DNA of 64,000 nucleotides from Pseudomonas japonica. GTDB taxonomy: Bacteria; Pseudomonadota; Gammaproteobacteria; Pseudomonadales; Pseudomonadaceae. The DNA lies in NCBI RefSeq assembly GCF_900188455.1, contig NZ_FZOL01000024.1, forward strand, positions 1 to 64,000, written 5' to 3'. This document shows positions 35,034-44,476 of this stretch, in pieces. A program made the position numbers and the translations under genes. Under the pieces are notes generated by a model, which was not told where the DNA came from, did not search any database, and saw only the letters and a list, made by a program, of their open reading frames with translations. Numbering within the stretch: the first letter of the stretch is position 1; every line of letters begins with the position of its first letter.

Positions 35034-35637
35034 CCGGTCAGCAAGAAAAGTCGTTAATAAAGGCCATTTCTGCCCGCGACATCGTTATAATCTGCCCCCG
35101 ATTATAAGGACGTCTCCTGATCGGGCCCCGCAGCACCGCCAATGTCATGCATCGGCATCCCCCAAAACGCCCACAGAGAGCCGTTCACACAGGTCTTGCG
35201 AAGCCGGTGTGCCCGCTTTTTTTCGGCCCCACGCTCTGCCTGAACCTGCCGAGCCTGCCCTGCACGGCTCCTTTTTGAGGTTCACGTCTCCAAAAGAGCG
35301 TGAAAAAACGGGTTTTCACAACTTCACGAGAGTGTGGCGAGCATGAACAGTCTGGTATGTGCAAAAGCATCATCAGTGTCCCGAACAGCCCCGATCAGCC
35401 GGTATCAGTCTTCATCCGCGGTGGATGACTGAAGCCGGTGCACAGCGCACGACGGGCGCCTCGACCATAAGTCGAATTGCCGCGCCGGCCCTCGAATGCG
35501 TTCATATGCAACGTCGAGAGCCCGGTTGGCGGTGTCCGTGAACGTTGGAAAAACTGTGAAGTAGCGGATATGGCGATCCCGCGTGACCGGGATCCTATGC
35601 TGTCAATTAGGTGCTGAAGATTTTGGAGATGCGTTAA
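35034..35637. other. 604-base intergenic region upstream of mqo
   Basis: No protein gene is visible. The region has a -10-like TATAAT at 35086-35091 and a possible stem-loop with T-run at 35190-35226 (see next entry). A second poor palindrome, GTGAAAAAACGGGTTTTCAC, lies near 35300. The mqo ribosome site TTTTGGAG ends at about 35628. Confidence 0.6.
35098..35226 (+). ncRNA. Candidate small RNA or leader upstream of mqo
   Basis: A consensus TATAAT (35086-35091) has no clear -35. Downstream, CACACAGG and CCGGTGTG can pair with a 9-10 base loop, followed by CCCGCTTTTTTT. If these are a promoter and terminator, a transcript of about 125 bases results. I do not recognise a known RNA family. This is speculative. 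Confidence 0.25.
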
Positions 35638-37143
35638 ATGGCGCAGAACGAAACAGTCGATGTGGTACTGGTAGGGGCGGGCATCATGAGTGCCACCCTG
35701 GCCGTGCTGCTCAAGGAACTCGATCCGGCGATCAAGCTGGAAGTCGTCGAGTTGATGGATTCGGGTGCCGCGGAAAGTTCCAATCCGTGGAACAACGCCG
35801 GTACCGGCCATGCCGGGCTGTGTGAACTGAACTACACGCCTCAGGCTGCCGATGGCAGCATCGACATCAAGAAAGCGGTGCACATCAACACCCAGTTCGA
35901 GGTATCCCGGCAGTTCTGGGCCTACCTGAGCAAGAAAGGCGCGTTCAGTTCGCCACGGGCGTTCATCAACCCCGTGCCGCACCTGAGCTATGTCGAGGGT
36001 GAGAAAGGCATTGCCTTCCTCAAGAAGCGCTACGAGCTGCTCAAGCAGCATCACGCCTTCGCCGAAATGGAATACACCGAAGACCAATCGGTGATGAAGG
36101 AATGGATGCCGCTGATGATGCCGGGCCGCCCGGCTGACCAGAAGATTGCCGCGACTCGCGTGATCAAGGGCACCGACGTCAACTTCGGCGCACTGACCAA
36201 CAAGCTGCTCAAGCATCTGGGCAACAGCGCCGACGCGCAGGTCAAGTACTCCAAGAGGGTCACCGGCCTGCGCCGTAACGGCAGCGGCTGGACCGTCAGC
36301 ATCAAGGACGTCAACAGCGGCGGCAGCCGCGACGTCGACGCCCGCTTCGTCTTCCTCGGCGCCGGTGGCGCGGCCCTGCCGCTGCTGCAACAGTCGGGCA
36401 TTCCGGAAAGCAAGGGCTTCGGCGGCTTCCCGGTAAGCGGCCAGTGGCTGCGCTGCGACAACCCGGAAATCGTCAAGCAGCACCAGGCCAAGGTCTACAG
36501 CCAGGCCGCGGTGGGTGCGCCGCCGATGTCGGTGCCGCACCTCGACACCCGCGTCGTCGACGGCAAGAAGTCCCTGCTGTTCGGACCGTATGCCGGTTTC
36601 ACCACCAAGTTCCTCAAGCACGGTTCGTTCCTCGACCTGCCGCTGTCGGTGCGCATGGGCAACATCGGCCCGATGCTGGCCGTGGCCCGCGACAACATGG
36701 ACCTGACCAAGTACCTGGTCAGCGAAGTGATGCAGTCGATGGAGCAGCGCCTGGACTCCCTGCGGCGCTTCTACCCCGAGGCGAAAGCCGAGGACTGGCG
36801 CCTGGAAGTGGCTGGCCAGCGCGTGCAGATCATCAAGAAGGATCCGAAGAAAGGCGGCATCCTGCAGTTCGGTACCGAACTGGTGGCCGCGCAGGACGGT
36901 TCGCTGGCCGCCCTGCTGGGCGCCTCGCCAGGTGCTTCGGTCACCGTGTCGATCATGCTGGAACTGATCGAGCGCTGCTTCGCCGACAAGACCAAGGGCG
37001 AGTGGGCTGCCAAGCTCAAGGAAATCTTCCCCGCGCGGGAAAAAGTCCTGGCCGCCGACGCCGACCTGTACCACAAGGTCGCGGCGTTCAACGACGAGGC
37101 CCTGGGCCTGGTCGAGAACAGCCCGGCGCCAAGCTACGCCTGA
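35638..37143 (+). CDS. mqo: Malate:quinone oxidoreductase
   Basis: A 501-residue membrane-associated flavoprotein that oxidises malate to oxaloacetate and passes electrons to quinone. It has the FAD motif VVLVGAGIMSATLAVLLKE at the N-terminus, the family blocks ESSNPWNNAGTGHAGLCELNY and LLFGPYAGFTTKFLK, and typical length. The ATG at 35638 has GGAG eight bases before it. It is a single gene with a strong terminator. The order matches mqoB of P. aeruginosa. Confidence 0.96.
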   Translation: MAQNETVDVVLVGAGIMSATLAVLLKELDPAIKLEVVELMDSGAAESSNPWNNAGTGHAGLCELNYTPQAADGSIDIKKAVHINTQFEVSRQFWAYLSKKGAFSSPRAFINPVPHLSYVEGEKGIAFLKKRYELLKQHHAFAEMEYTEDQSVMKEWMPLMMPGRPADQKIAATRVIKGTDVNFGALTNKLLKHLGNSADAQVKYSKRVTGLRRNGSGWTVSIKDVNSGGSRDVDARFVFLGAGGAALPLLQQSGIPESKGFGGFPVSGQWLRCDNPEIVKQHQAKVYSQAAVGAPPMSVPHLDTRVVDGKKSLLFGPYAGFTTKFLKHGSFLDLPLSVRMGNIGPMLAVARDNMDLTKYLVSEVMQSMEQRLDSLRRFYPEAKAEDWRLEVAGQRVQIIKKDPKKGGILQFGTELVAAQDGSLAALLGASPGASVTVSIMLELIERCFADKTKGEWAAKLKEIFPAREKVLAADADLYHKVAAFNDEALGLVENSPAPSYA

Positions 37144-37150
37144 TCTGCTC

Positions 37151-37186
37151 CCATGAAAAAACGCCCTTCTGGGCGTTTTTTCATGG
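37151..37186. terminator. Terminator after mqo
   Basis: A perfect 16-base stem, CCATGAAAAAACGCCC and GGGCGTTTTTTCATGG, with loop TTCT. It has A and T tracts on both sides, so it may serve both strands. Confidence 0.93.
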
Positions 37187-37256
37187 CTGTGGGATCTGTA
37201 GTGTATTCAATCGCTGGCAAGTCGGGGCGCCGAACCGCAGCGATGAGGCCATCAGA

Positions 37257-37547
37257 TCAACCGCGCGCCTTCTCGATGATCTCGATGTAATCCGGCGCAT
37301 TGCGCTGGTCGGCGATCACCTCGGCGAACGTCTTGCCATGCTCGTCCTTGCCGTCCAGGTCGTAGCCGGCCTCGACGAAGAAGCCGACGAAGCGCTCGAA
37401 GTCGTCGATGCGCAGACCGCGGTAGCCCTTGATCAGCTTGTGGTGCGACGGCGAGGTCAGGCCATCGGCCGGCTCGAAAATAAGGAACGATTTGACGTAG
37501 TCGTCGCTGATTTCGTCGCCAATCACCTGCTTCTTGTCTTTACGCAT
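37257..37547 (-). CDS. PA4642-like conserved small protein
   Basis: A 96-residue soluble protein (MRKDKKQVIGDEISDDYVKSF). The repeated hydrophobic-acidic pattern with YRGLRIDDFERFVGFFVEAGYDL fits a conserved protein of the mqo neighbourhood in Pseudomonas. Some close proteins are annotated as ankyrin-like or aminopeptidase-associated, which I would not trust. The ATG at 37547 has GGAG at good spacing; earlier in-frame ATGs lack one. Function unknown. Confidence 0.75.
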   Translation of the reverse strand: MRKDKKQVIGDEISDDYVKSFLIFEPADGLTSPSHHKLIKGYRGLRIDDFERFVGFFVEAGYDLDGKDEHGKTFAEVIADQRNAPDYIEIIEKARG

Positions 37548-37618
37548 TACCGACTCCAACTGAACCATCAAGGACATTTTCCACGGGCCGGCAGTGTACC
37601 CCCCGGTGGGCCCGCCAC

Positions 37619-38086
37619 TCAACGCGCGCGAAGGGTTCCGGTGTGCACATCGGCCCAGATATGTCCGTTGGGGTAACTGAGGAACTGCACATAGACGGTG
37701 TCGTTGCGCAGCAGGTCGAGGATCACCTGGTACTGCGCCGGCGGATAATTCAGGGTCAGGGTGCGGCTTTCGCTGTCGTAGACCGGCTTGCGCAGGCTCT
37801 TGCCCTCGCCGTCGAAGCTGATCAGCACCTGGCTGATGGTCGCGCCCTGGCTCAACGGCTTGCCCTTCAGGCGCATGACCTGGGACGAGGTGATCGGCAA
37901 CGGCTGCTGATTGGACTGACGCTGGTTGCCGACCACCACCGAATAACTGGTGACCTGCAGCAACTGCTGGGCTTCGGGGCTCTCCTGGCGCACCGCCTGT
38001 TCATCCGGCGGCAGGAACTGGCTGTGCATCGGCGCGGCAGCCACGGGGAGGCTGATGAACAGGAGAAGCGGGAGAATCGCACGCAT
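37619..38086 (-). CDS. Exported protein of unknown function
   Basis: A 155-residue protein with a Sec signal peptide (MRAILPLLLFISLPVAAAP). The mature part is hydrophilic, with no cysteines and no recognised motif. GGAG precedes the ATG at 38086 by six bases. It lies 78 bases after the cupin gene and points the same way, with the PA4642-like gene next. Confidence 0.72.
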   Translation of the reverse strand: MRAILPLLLFISLPVAAAPMHSQFLPPDEQAVRQESPEAQQLLQVTSYSVVVGNQRQSNQQPLPITSSQVMRLKGKPLSQGATISQVLISFDGEGKSLRKPVYDSESRTLTLNYPPAQYQVILDLLRNDTVYVQFLSYPNGHIWADVHTGTLRAR

Positions 38087-38164
38087 GACAGGCTCCTTGT
38101 GGGCGGCCTGGCACTCTAGCATGCGGCAAGGGCCCAAAGCGTCGCGCCAGGGCCCCGGGAACGA

Positions 38165-38638
38165 TCAATCGAACTGCGCGCGCATCCAGGCCTGGTAGGC
38201 GGCCACTTCCGGTTCGCCTTCCTTCGGCGCCCAGCTCGCCATGTCGCCCTCACCCACCGGACGGTAGGGCCCGGCCTTGCATTCGAACATCACGCTGTCA
38301 CGCTCCAGCACCACCAGGCCATGGAAGGTGCCGGGCGGCAGATCGACGCCCAGGCAATCGCCGCCGGCCTGCATCACCCGCTTGTCGATGACCTGGCCGG
38401 CCTCGTCGAAGATCAGCAGGCCCAGCGTGCCCTTGAGCACGATCAGGGTTTCCGCCTTGTCCAGGGCCTGATGGCGGTGTGGCGGGATGTAGGTTTCCGG
38501 CTGCAGGCCAACGGCCATGCGATGGCAGGGATCGTCCATCTCGTGGAAATTGTGGTGCTGGCGCCCGCGCGGGCTCTGCGCGGCCTTCTGCGCCATCTCG
38601 GTGAACAGCGACTGATCCAGGTAAGACGACTTGCTCAT
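38165..38638 (-). CDS. WbuC-type cupin-fold protein
   Basis: A 157-residue small cupin. The metal-binding motifs are PPHRHQALDKAETLIVLKGTLGLLI (His, His and Glu) and a later FHGLVVLE with His. WbuC proteins have a cupin fold and unclear function in surface polysaccharide loci; here it sits with hpt. It begins three bases after the hpt stop, so it is translated with it. Confidence 0.85.
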   Translation of the reverse strand: MSKSSYLDQSLFTEMAQKAAQSPRGRQHHNFHEMDDPCHRMAVGLQPETYIPPHRHQALDKAETLIVLKGTLGLLIFDEAGQVIDKRVMQAGGDCLGVDLPPGTFHGLVVLERDSVMFECKAGPYRPVGEGDMASWAPKEGEPEVAAYQAWMRAQFD

Positions 38639-38641
38639 GCT

Positions 38642-39199
38642 TCAGAGTCCTTTGACGGCGTAGATACCATTGGCGTTGCGCCAGTAGCCTTTGTAATCCA
38701 TCCCGTAGCCGAAGACATAGCGGTCGACGCAGCTCAGGCCGGTGAAATCGGCCTTCAGCCCGGCGCTGGCCTTGCGCTCGTGGTCCTTGTCGACCAGCAC
38801 GGCGGTATACACGGCACGGGCGCCGGCGTGACGGCAGAAGTCGACGATGGCGCTGAGCGTGTGCCCCTCGTCGAGGATGTCGTCGATGATCAGCACGTCG
38901 CGATCGATGAACGAGACTTCCGGCTTGGCCTTCCAGAACAGGTCGCCGCCGCTGGTCTGGTTGCGGTAGCGGGTCGCGTGCAGGTAGGAGGCTTCCAGCG
39001 GGAACTGCAGCTGGGTCAGCAGCTTGCCGGCGAAGATCAGGCCGCCGTTCATCACACAGAAGACCACCGGGTTGCTCTCGGCGAGCCTTTCGCTGATCTG
39101 CGCGCCGACACGGACGATCGCCGCCTCGACGTCGGCTTCGCTGTGCAGGCAGTCGGCTTCTCGCATGACTTGACGGATGTGCTCGAGATCAGCGGACAT
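38642..39199 (-). CDS. hpt: Hypoxanthine-guanine phosphoribosyltransferase
   Basis: A 185-residue purine salvage enzyme. The PRPP loop is DRDVLIIDDILDEGHTLSAIV, and VVFCVMNGGLIFAGKL precedes it. It converts hypoxanthine or guanine and PRPP to IMP or GMP. I chose the ATG at 39199 (MSADLEH) because it gives the family start. The gene is divergent from upp, with 164 bases between. Confidence 0.92.
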   Translation of the reverse strand: MSADLEHIRQVMREADCLHSEADVEAAIVRVGAQISERLAESNPVVFCVMNGGLIFAGKLLTQLQFPLEASYLHATRYRNQTSGGDLFWKAKPEVSFIDRDVLIIDDILDEGHTLSAIVDFCRHAGARAVYTAVLVDKDHERKASAGLKADFTGLSCVDRYVFGYGMDYKGYWRNANGIYAVKGL

Positions 39200-39363
39200 G
39201 TTGCTCTCCAAGTGGTCAGGATTTGGAAAAGCGGGCAAAGGTACGCATCCACACGCACCAGATCAAGCATTTCTGGACTAACGTCCAGTGTGCCTATAGG
39301 ACACGCGTGGCCGAATAGATTAATCTAGCGCGGTTTTTTTGCCCGCATTCCGGAGCCCTCCCC

Positions 39364-40002
39364 ATGCCCATCCGTGAGATCCGCCATCCGCTGATCCGCC
39401 ACAAGCTCGGCCTCATGCGCCGCGCCGATATCAGCACCAAGAACTTTCGCGAACTCGCCCAGGAAGTCGGCGCGCTCCTGACCTATGAAGCCACCCAGGA
39501 TCTGCCGCTGGAGAACTACGAGATCGATGGCTGGTGCGGCAAAGTCCAGGTCGAGAAGATCGCCGGCAAGAAGATCACCGTGGTGCCGATCCTGCGCGCC
39601 GGTATCGGCATGCTCGACGGCGTCCTCAGCCTGATTCCGGGCGCCAAGGTCAGCGCCGTCGGCGTCGCGCGCAACGAGGAAACCCTCGAAGCGCACACCT
39701 ACCTGGAAAAGCTCGCGCCGGAGATCGACCAGCGCCTGGCCCTGATCATCGACCCGATGCTGGCCACCGGCGGCTCCATGGTCGCCACCATCGACCTGCT
39801 CAAGCGCGCCGGCTGCAAGGACATCCGCGCCATGGTCCTGGTCGCCGCGCCGGAAGGCATCGCCGTGGTCGAGAAGGCCCACCCGGACGTCAAGCTGTAC
39901 ACCGCCTCGATCGACGAGCGCCTGAACGAACACGGCTACATCATCCCCGGCCTGGGCGATGCCGGCGACAAGATCTTCGGCACCAAGCAGAAGGACACCT
40001 GA
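39364..40002 (+). CDS. upp: Uracil phosphoribosyltransferase
   Basis: A 212-residue enzyme making UMP from uracil and PRPP. The PRPP-binding block LIIDPMLATGGSMVATIDLLKRAG is at about residues 128-150, and VPILRAGIGMLDG precedes it. The length is normal. The permease gene follows after two bases, making a pyrimidine salvage operon. Confidence 0.96.
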   Translation: MPIREIRHPLIRHKLGLMRRADISTKNFRELAQEVGALLTYEATQDLPLENYEIDGWCGKVQVEKIAGKKITVVPILRAGIGMLDGVLSLIPGAKVSAVGVARNEETLEAHTYLEKLAPEIDQRLALIIDPMLATGGSMVATIDLLKRAGCKDIRAMVLVAAPEGIAVVEKAHPDVKLYTASIDERLNEHGYIIPGLGDAGDKIFGTKQKDT

Positions 40003-40004
40003 GC

Positions 40005-41279
40005 ATGCGGGACGAGTTCAACGACCCGCTGTGGCGCCAGGTGCTTTCCGGCGCGCAGATGCTCTTCGTGGCCTTCGGCGCGCTGGTGCTGATGCCGCTG
40101 ATCACCGGGCTGGATCCCAACGTCGCGCTGTTCACCGCGGGCCTCGGCACCCTGCTGTTCCAGGTCGTCACCGGCCGTCAGGTTCCGGTGTTCCTGGCCT
40201 CCAGCTTCGCCTTCATCACCCCGATCATCCTCGCCAAGGGCCAGTTCGGCCTGGCCGAGACCATGGGCGGCGTGATGGCCGCGGGCTTCGTCTACACGTT
40301 CCTGGGCCTGGCGGTGAAGATCAAGGGCACCGGGTTCATCGACCGCCTGCTGCCGCCGGTGGTGATCGGCCCGGTGATCATTTCCATCGGCCTGGCCATG
40401 GCGCCGATCGCCGCCAACATGGCGATGGGCAAGGCCGGTGACGGCACGGTCCTGCTGCCGTACAGCACGGCGATGATGATCTCCATGCCGGCGCTGCTGA
40501 CCACCCTGATCGTCGCCGTGTTCGGCAAGGGCATCTTCCGCCTGGTGCCGATCATCGCCGGCGTGCTGGTGGGCTTCGCCCTGTCGTTCGCCTTCGGCGT
40601 GGTCGACGTGGCCAAGATCGCCGCCGCGCCCTGGCTGGAACTGCCGAAGTTCACCGCCCCGGCATTCAACTGGCAGGCCATCCTGTTCATCGTTCCGGTG
40701 GCCCTGGCCCCGGCGATCGAGCATATCGGCGGGGTGATCGCGGTGGGCAGCGTGACCGGTCGCGACTACCTGAAGACCCCTGGCCTGCACCGCACCCTGC
40801 TCGGCGACGGCATCGCCACCACCACCGCCGGCCTGTTCGGCGGCCCGCCCAACACCACCTACGCCGAAGTCACCGGCGCGGTGATGCTGACCAAGAACTA
40901 CAACCCGAAGATCATGACCTGGGCGGCGGTCTTCGCCATCACCCTGGCCTTCATCGGCAAGTTCGGCGCGCTGCTGCAGAGCATTCCGGTACCGGTGATG
41001 GGCGGCATTCTCTGCCTGCTGTTCGGCTCCATCGCCGCGGTGGGCATGAACACCATGATCCGCCACAAGATCGACCTCGGCGAAGCGCGCAACCTGGTGA
41101 TCGTCTCGGTGACCCTGGTGTTCGGCATCGGTGGCGTGCTGGTGGGCAGCGGCGACGGCCCGGATGACTGGGGCCTGAAAGGCATCGCCCTGTGCGCGGT
41201 GGTGGCGATTGCCCTGAACTTGCTGCTGCCGGGCAACGATGGCTGGAAGAACAAAGTGATGGACGATCATCTGCCGTGA
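40005..41279 (+). CDS. uraA: Uracil permease (NCS2 family)
   Basis: A 424-residue membrane transporter with about 14 segments. Family signatures are present: the EHIGGVIAVG block with the substrate-binding glutamate, and GGPPNTTYAEVTGAV. It imports uracil by proton symport, for Upp to use. The ATG at 40005 is two bases after the upp stop, so the genes are coupled. A terminator follows. Confidence 0.94.
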   Translation: MRDEFNDPLWRQVLSGAQMLFVAFGALVLMPLITGLDPNVALFTAGLGTLLFQVVTGRQVPVFLASSFAFITPIILAKGQFGLAETMGGVMAAGFVYTFLGLAVKIKGTGFIDRLLPPVVIGPVIISIGLAMAPIAANMAMGKAGDGTVLLPYSTAMMISMPALLTTLIVAVFGKGIFRLVPIIAGVLVGFALSFAFGVVDVAKIAAAPWLELPKFTAPAFNWQAILFIVPVALAPAIEHIGGVIAVGSVTGRDYLKTPGLHRTLLGDGIATTTAGLFGGPPNTTYAEVTGAVMLTKNYNPKIMTWAAVFAITLAFIGKFGALLQSIPVPVMGGILCLLFGSIAAVGMNTMIRHKIDLGEARNLVIVSVTLVFGIGGVLVGSGDGPDDWGLKGIALCAVVAIALNLLLPGNDGWKNKVMDDHLP

Positions 41280-41303
41280 GCGGAATCATCCTCGCTTGAA
41301 TGA

Positions 41304-41336
41304 CGAAGGGGCTGCATCTGCAGCCCCTTCGTTGTT
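41304..41336. terminator. Terminator shared by uraA and hemH
   Basis: Arms CGAAGGGGCTGC (41304-41315) and GCAGCCCCTTCG (41320-41331) with loop ATCT, followed by TTGTTT on the plus strand. It lies between two convergent genes. Confidence 0.87.
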
Positions 41337-42350
41337 TCAGGCCCGCTCGCAGAGCGTGGTCAGGGCCTCGACCCACTGCGGGTGGTCGTTCAGGCACGGC
41401 ACCAGGGTCAGCTCCTCGCCGCCCGCCTCGATGAACTGCTCACGACCGCGGTCGCCGATTTCCTCAAGGGTCTCGATGCAGTCGGCGACGAATGCCGGGC
41501 ACATCACCAGCAGCTTCTTCGCCCCGGCCCTGGCCAGTTCGTCCAGGCGCGCCTCGGTGTACGGTTCGATCCACTTGGCCTTGCCCAGGCGCGACTGGAA
41601 CGACACCGACCATTTGCCATCGGGCAGGCCCATCTGTTTCGCGAAGGCCTGGGCGGTGCGCAGGCACTGGCCGCGATAGCAGACCGCGAGCATGTCCGCC
41701 GAGGCATCGCGACAGCAGTCGGCGTCCTGGAAGTTGTGCGTACCGGTGGGATCGAGCTTCTTCAGGTGGCGCTCCGGCAGGCCGTGGAAACTCAGCAGCA
41801 GATGGTCGAAATCCTGCTCCAGATAAGGCCTGGCGCTGGCGACCAGGGCGTCGACGTATTCCGGCTGGTCATAGAAAGGACGCAATACCTTCATCTCCAG
41901 CGCCAGCTTGTGCTCGGCGATGGTCGCCCTGGCCAGCTCCACCACCGTGGTCACGGTGCTGTCGGCGAACTGTGGATAAAGCGGCGCCAGGGTTACCTTG
42001 CGCACACCCTGGGCAGCCAGGCGCTGCAGTACCGAGGGCAGGGCCGGCTCGCCATAGCGCATGGCGATCTCCACCGGACCATGGGGCCAGTGCGGCCGCA
42101 TGGCCTCCTGCAAGCGCCGGGTCAGCACCACCAGCGGCGAACCCTCCGGCCACCAGATCGAGGCGTAGGCATGGGCGGACTGCTCCGGGCGCTTGATCAG
42201 GATCAGCGACACCAGCAGGCGCCGCACCGGCCAGGGCAGATCGATGACACAGGGATCCATCAGGAACTGATTGAGGTAACGGCGCACGTCGGCCACGGAC
42301 GTGGACGCCGGCGACCCCAGGTTGACCAGCAGCAGAGCATGATCGGTCAT
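41337..42350 (-). CDS. hemH: Ferrochelatase
   Basis: A 337-residue enzyme inserting iron into protoporphyrin IX in the last haem step. The catalytic motif LLLSFHGLPERHL holds the metal-site histidine, and the acidic pocket lies near EEIGDRGREQFIEAGGEEL. The start MTDHALLLVNLGSP is the family N-terminus. It is 12 bases after the TIGR01777 gene, so both are probably on one transcript. Confidence 0.95.
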   Translation of the reverse strand: MTDHALLLVNLGSPASTSVADVRRYLNQFLMDPCVIDLPWPVRRLLVSLILIKRPEQSAHAYASIWWPEGSPLVVLTRRLQEAMRPHWPHGPVEIAMRYGEPALPSVLQRLAAQGVRKVTLAPLYPQFADSTVTTVVELARATIAEHKLALEMKVLRPFYDQPEYVDALVASARPYLEQDFDHLLLSFHGLPERHLKKLDPTGTHNFQDADCCRDASADMLAVCYRGQCLRTAQAFAKQMGLPDGKWSVSFQSRLGKAKWIEPYTEARLDELARAGAKKLLVMCPAFVADCIETLEEIGDRGREQFIEAGGEELTLVPCLNDHPQWVEALTTLCERA

Positions 42351-42362
42351 GCAACATCCTTT

Positions 42363-43265
42363 TCAGAGGCGCGGGGACAAGTCGTCCAGCGCCGATTGCA
42401 CATCGTTGAAACGGAAGGTGAACCCCGCCGCCAGCGCCCTTACCGGGCGGGCGCGCTGGCCACCGAGCAGCAGCGTCGACAGCTCGCCCAGGCCGACCTT
42501 GAGCAGCGGTGCCGGCAGCGGCAGGAATGCCGGGCGATGCAGAGCACGACCCAGACGCCGGGCGAACTCGCGATTGCGCACCGGCTCCGGAGCGCAGGCA
42601 TTATAAGGACCGCTGGCGTCATCGCGCTGCAAGAGAAAATCGATCAGGGCGATTTCGTCGTCGATATGAATCCACGGCATCCACTGCCGACCATCACCCA
42701 GAGGCCCGCCCAGCCCGAGTTTGAACGGCAGGCGCAGGCGCGACAAAAAGCCGCCCTGCGCCGACAGGACCAGGCCGGTACGCACCAGCACCACGCGAAT
42801 GCCCAGGGCTTCGGCACGCAGCGCGGTTTCTTCCCAGGCGATGCACAACTGGCTGGCGAAATCCTCCTTCACCGGTCGCGAGGCCTCGGTCAGCTCACGC
42901 TCGCCGCCGTCGCCGTACCAGCCCACCGCGGAACCGGAAACCAGCACCGCCGGGCGTTGCTCGCGCTGCTCCAGCCAGGACAGCAGGTGTTCGGTCAGGG
43001 TGATCCGGCTGCCCCAGAGCAGGGCCCGGCGTGACGCACTCCAGGGACGATCGGCGATCGGCGCACCCGCGAGATTGACCAGCGCATCCAGCGGCGCGTC
43101 GCCATATTCGTGCAATTCGGCGATCCCGCGAACGCCGGCGCCGCAGCGTTTTCCAACCTGCTCGGGGTGCCGGCTCCACACCGTCAGGTGGTGCCCCTGA
43201 TCGAGCCACAGACGACACAGTTGCTGTCCAATCAGGCCGGTACCGCCGGTCAGCAATATATTCAT
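42363..43265 (-). CDS. TIGR01777-family nucleotide-sugar-epimerase-like oxidoreductase (YfcH type)
   Basis: A 300-residue extended SDR-type protein. The N-terminus MNILLTGGTGLIGQQLCRLWLDQGH has the GGxGxIG nucleotide motif, and later blocks are LVSGSAVGWYGDGGE and the usual PRP-rich C-terminal region. The family is related to the cell-division inhibitor SulA in naming only. Substrate unknown. It is divergent from the FAD oxidoreductase gene. Confidence 0.88.
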   Translation of the reverse strand: MNILLTGGTGLIGQQLCRLWLDQGHHLTVWSRHPEQVGKRCGAGVRGIAELHEYGDAPLDALVNLAGAPIADRPWSASRRALLWGSRITLTEHLLSWLEQREQRPAVLVSGSAVGWYGDGGERELTEASRPVKEDFASQLCIAWEETALRAEALGIRVVLVRTGLVLSAQGGFLSRLRLPFKLGLGGPLGDGRQWMPWIHIDDEIALIDFLLQRDDASGPYNACAPEPVRNREFARRLGRALHRPAFLPLPAPLLKVGLGELSTLLLGGQRARPVRALAAGFTFRFNDVQSALDDLSPRL

Positions 43266-43378
43266 GGCCGTGTCCTCTCTAGTGCGTGGGCTGGTCTATT
43301 TTTAAGAGCAAGGCACTTTTTTGACCGTTCGCTCTGGGATAAACATTAGGCCAACCTGTCGTAACGAGCCGATCAATC

Positions 43379-43403
43379 TTATACAAAACATCAGAGTTGT
43401 ACA
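43379..43403. promoter_or_regulatory. LitR/MerR-type operator pair before the FAD oxidoreductase gene
   Basis: TTATACA (43379-43385) and TTGTACA (43397-43403) are direct repeats with an 18-base period. The same spacing and motif occur before the DUF523/DUF1722 gene. A MerR regulator is encoded two genes on, so these are likely its sites. Confidence 0.6.
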
Positions 43404-43457
43404 GGTTTGTCGACAGCCGCGGCTGTCTGTACCTCACACAGGTTCGAAGAGGCCATC

Positions 43458-44444
43458 ATGACTGTACCTATCGCGATCATCGGTGCCGGCATCGCCGGAC
43501 TCTCCGCAGCACAGGCATTGCAGAAAGAAGGGTTGACCGTCCACCTGTTCGACAAGGGGCACGGCAGCGGCGGCCGCATGGCCAGCAAGCGCAGCGAGGT
43601 CGGTGCACTCGATCTCGGCGCGCAGTACTTCACTGCCCGCGACCGACGCTTCGTCGAGCAGATTCAGCAATGGCAGGAGAAAGGCTGGGTCGCGGAGTGG
43701 AAACCGCAGTTGTACAACTACCGCGACGGCCAACTGACGCCCTCGCCGGATGAACAGGTGCGCTGGGTCGGCGTACCGCGCATGAGCGCCATCACCCGCG
43801 GCCTGCTCAAGGACGTCACGGTGAACTTCAGCTGCCGCATCACCGAGGTGTTCCGCGGCAAGCAGTACTGGCATCTGCAGGACACCGAAGGCTGCAGCCA
43901 CGGCCCGTTCAGCCGGGTCATCGTCGCCGTGCCGGCGCCCCAGGCCACACCGCTGCTGGCCGCCACGCCGAAACTCGCCGCCGCCGCCGCCGGCGTGCAG
44001 ATGGAGCCGACCTGGGCCGTCGCCCTCGGCTTCGACACCCCGCTCGACACCCCCATGCAGGGCTGCTTCGTCCAGGACTGCGCCCTCGACTGGCTGGCGC
44101 GCAACCGCAGCAAACCGGGGCGCGAAGAACACCTCGACACCTGGGTCCTGCACGCCACGTCGGCCTGGAGCAAGCAGCACATCGACCTGCAGAAGGAAAC
44201 CGTGATCGAACAACTGCTCGGCGACTTCGCCGAACTGGTCGGCTGCGCCGTGCCGGCGCCGAGCTTCAGCCTGGCCCATCGCTGGCTGTACGCACGCCCC
44301 GCCGGCAATCATGAATGGGGCGTCCTCGCCGATGCCGACCAGGGCCTCTACGCCTGTGGCGACTGGTGCCTGTCGGGCCGGGTCGAAGGCGCCTGGCTGA
44401 GCGGCCAGGAAGCCGCACGCCGGTTGATCGAACACCTGGAGTAA
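43458..44444 (+). CDS. FAD-dependent oxidoreductase (renalase/amine-oxidase-like)
   Basis: A 328-residue flavoprotein with the N-terminal motif VPIAIIGAGIAGLSAAQALQKEG and the YACGDWCLSGRVEGAWLSG block near the C-terminus, typical of FAD-binding amine-oxidase-type enzymes. The substrate is unknown. The ATG at 43458 is chosen because the longer frame enters the operator region. Its context with photolyase and the light-type regulator suggests a role in the photo-stress response. Confidence 0.82.
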   Translation: MTVPIAIIGAGIAGLSAAQALQKEGLTVHLFDKGHGSGGRMASKRSEVGALDLGAQYFTARDRRFVEQIQQWQEKGWVAEWKPQLYNYRDGQLTPSPDEQVRWVGVPRMSAITRGLLKDVTVNFSCRITEVFRGKQYWHLQDTEGCSHGPFSRVIVAVPAPQATPLLAATPKLAAAAAGVQMEPTWAVALGFDTPLDTPMQGCFVQDCALDWLARNRSKPGREEHLDTWVLHATSAWSKQHIDLQKETVIEQLLGDFAELVGCAVPAPSFSLAHRWLYARPAGNHEWGVLADADQGLYACGDWCLSGRVEGAWLSGQEAARRLIEHLE

Positions 44445-44476
44445 AGCCCGCGGGCCACACGACCTCTACAAGGATA

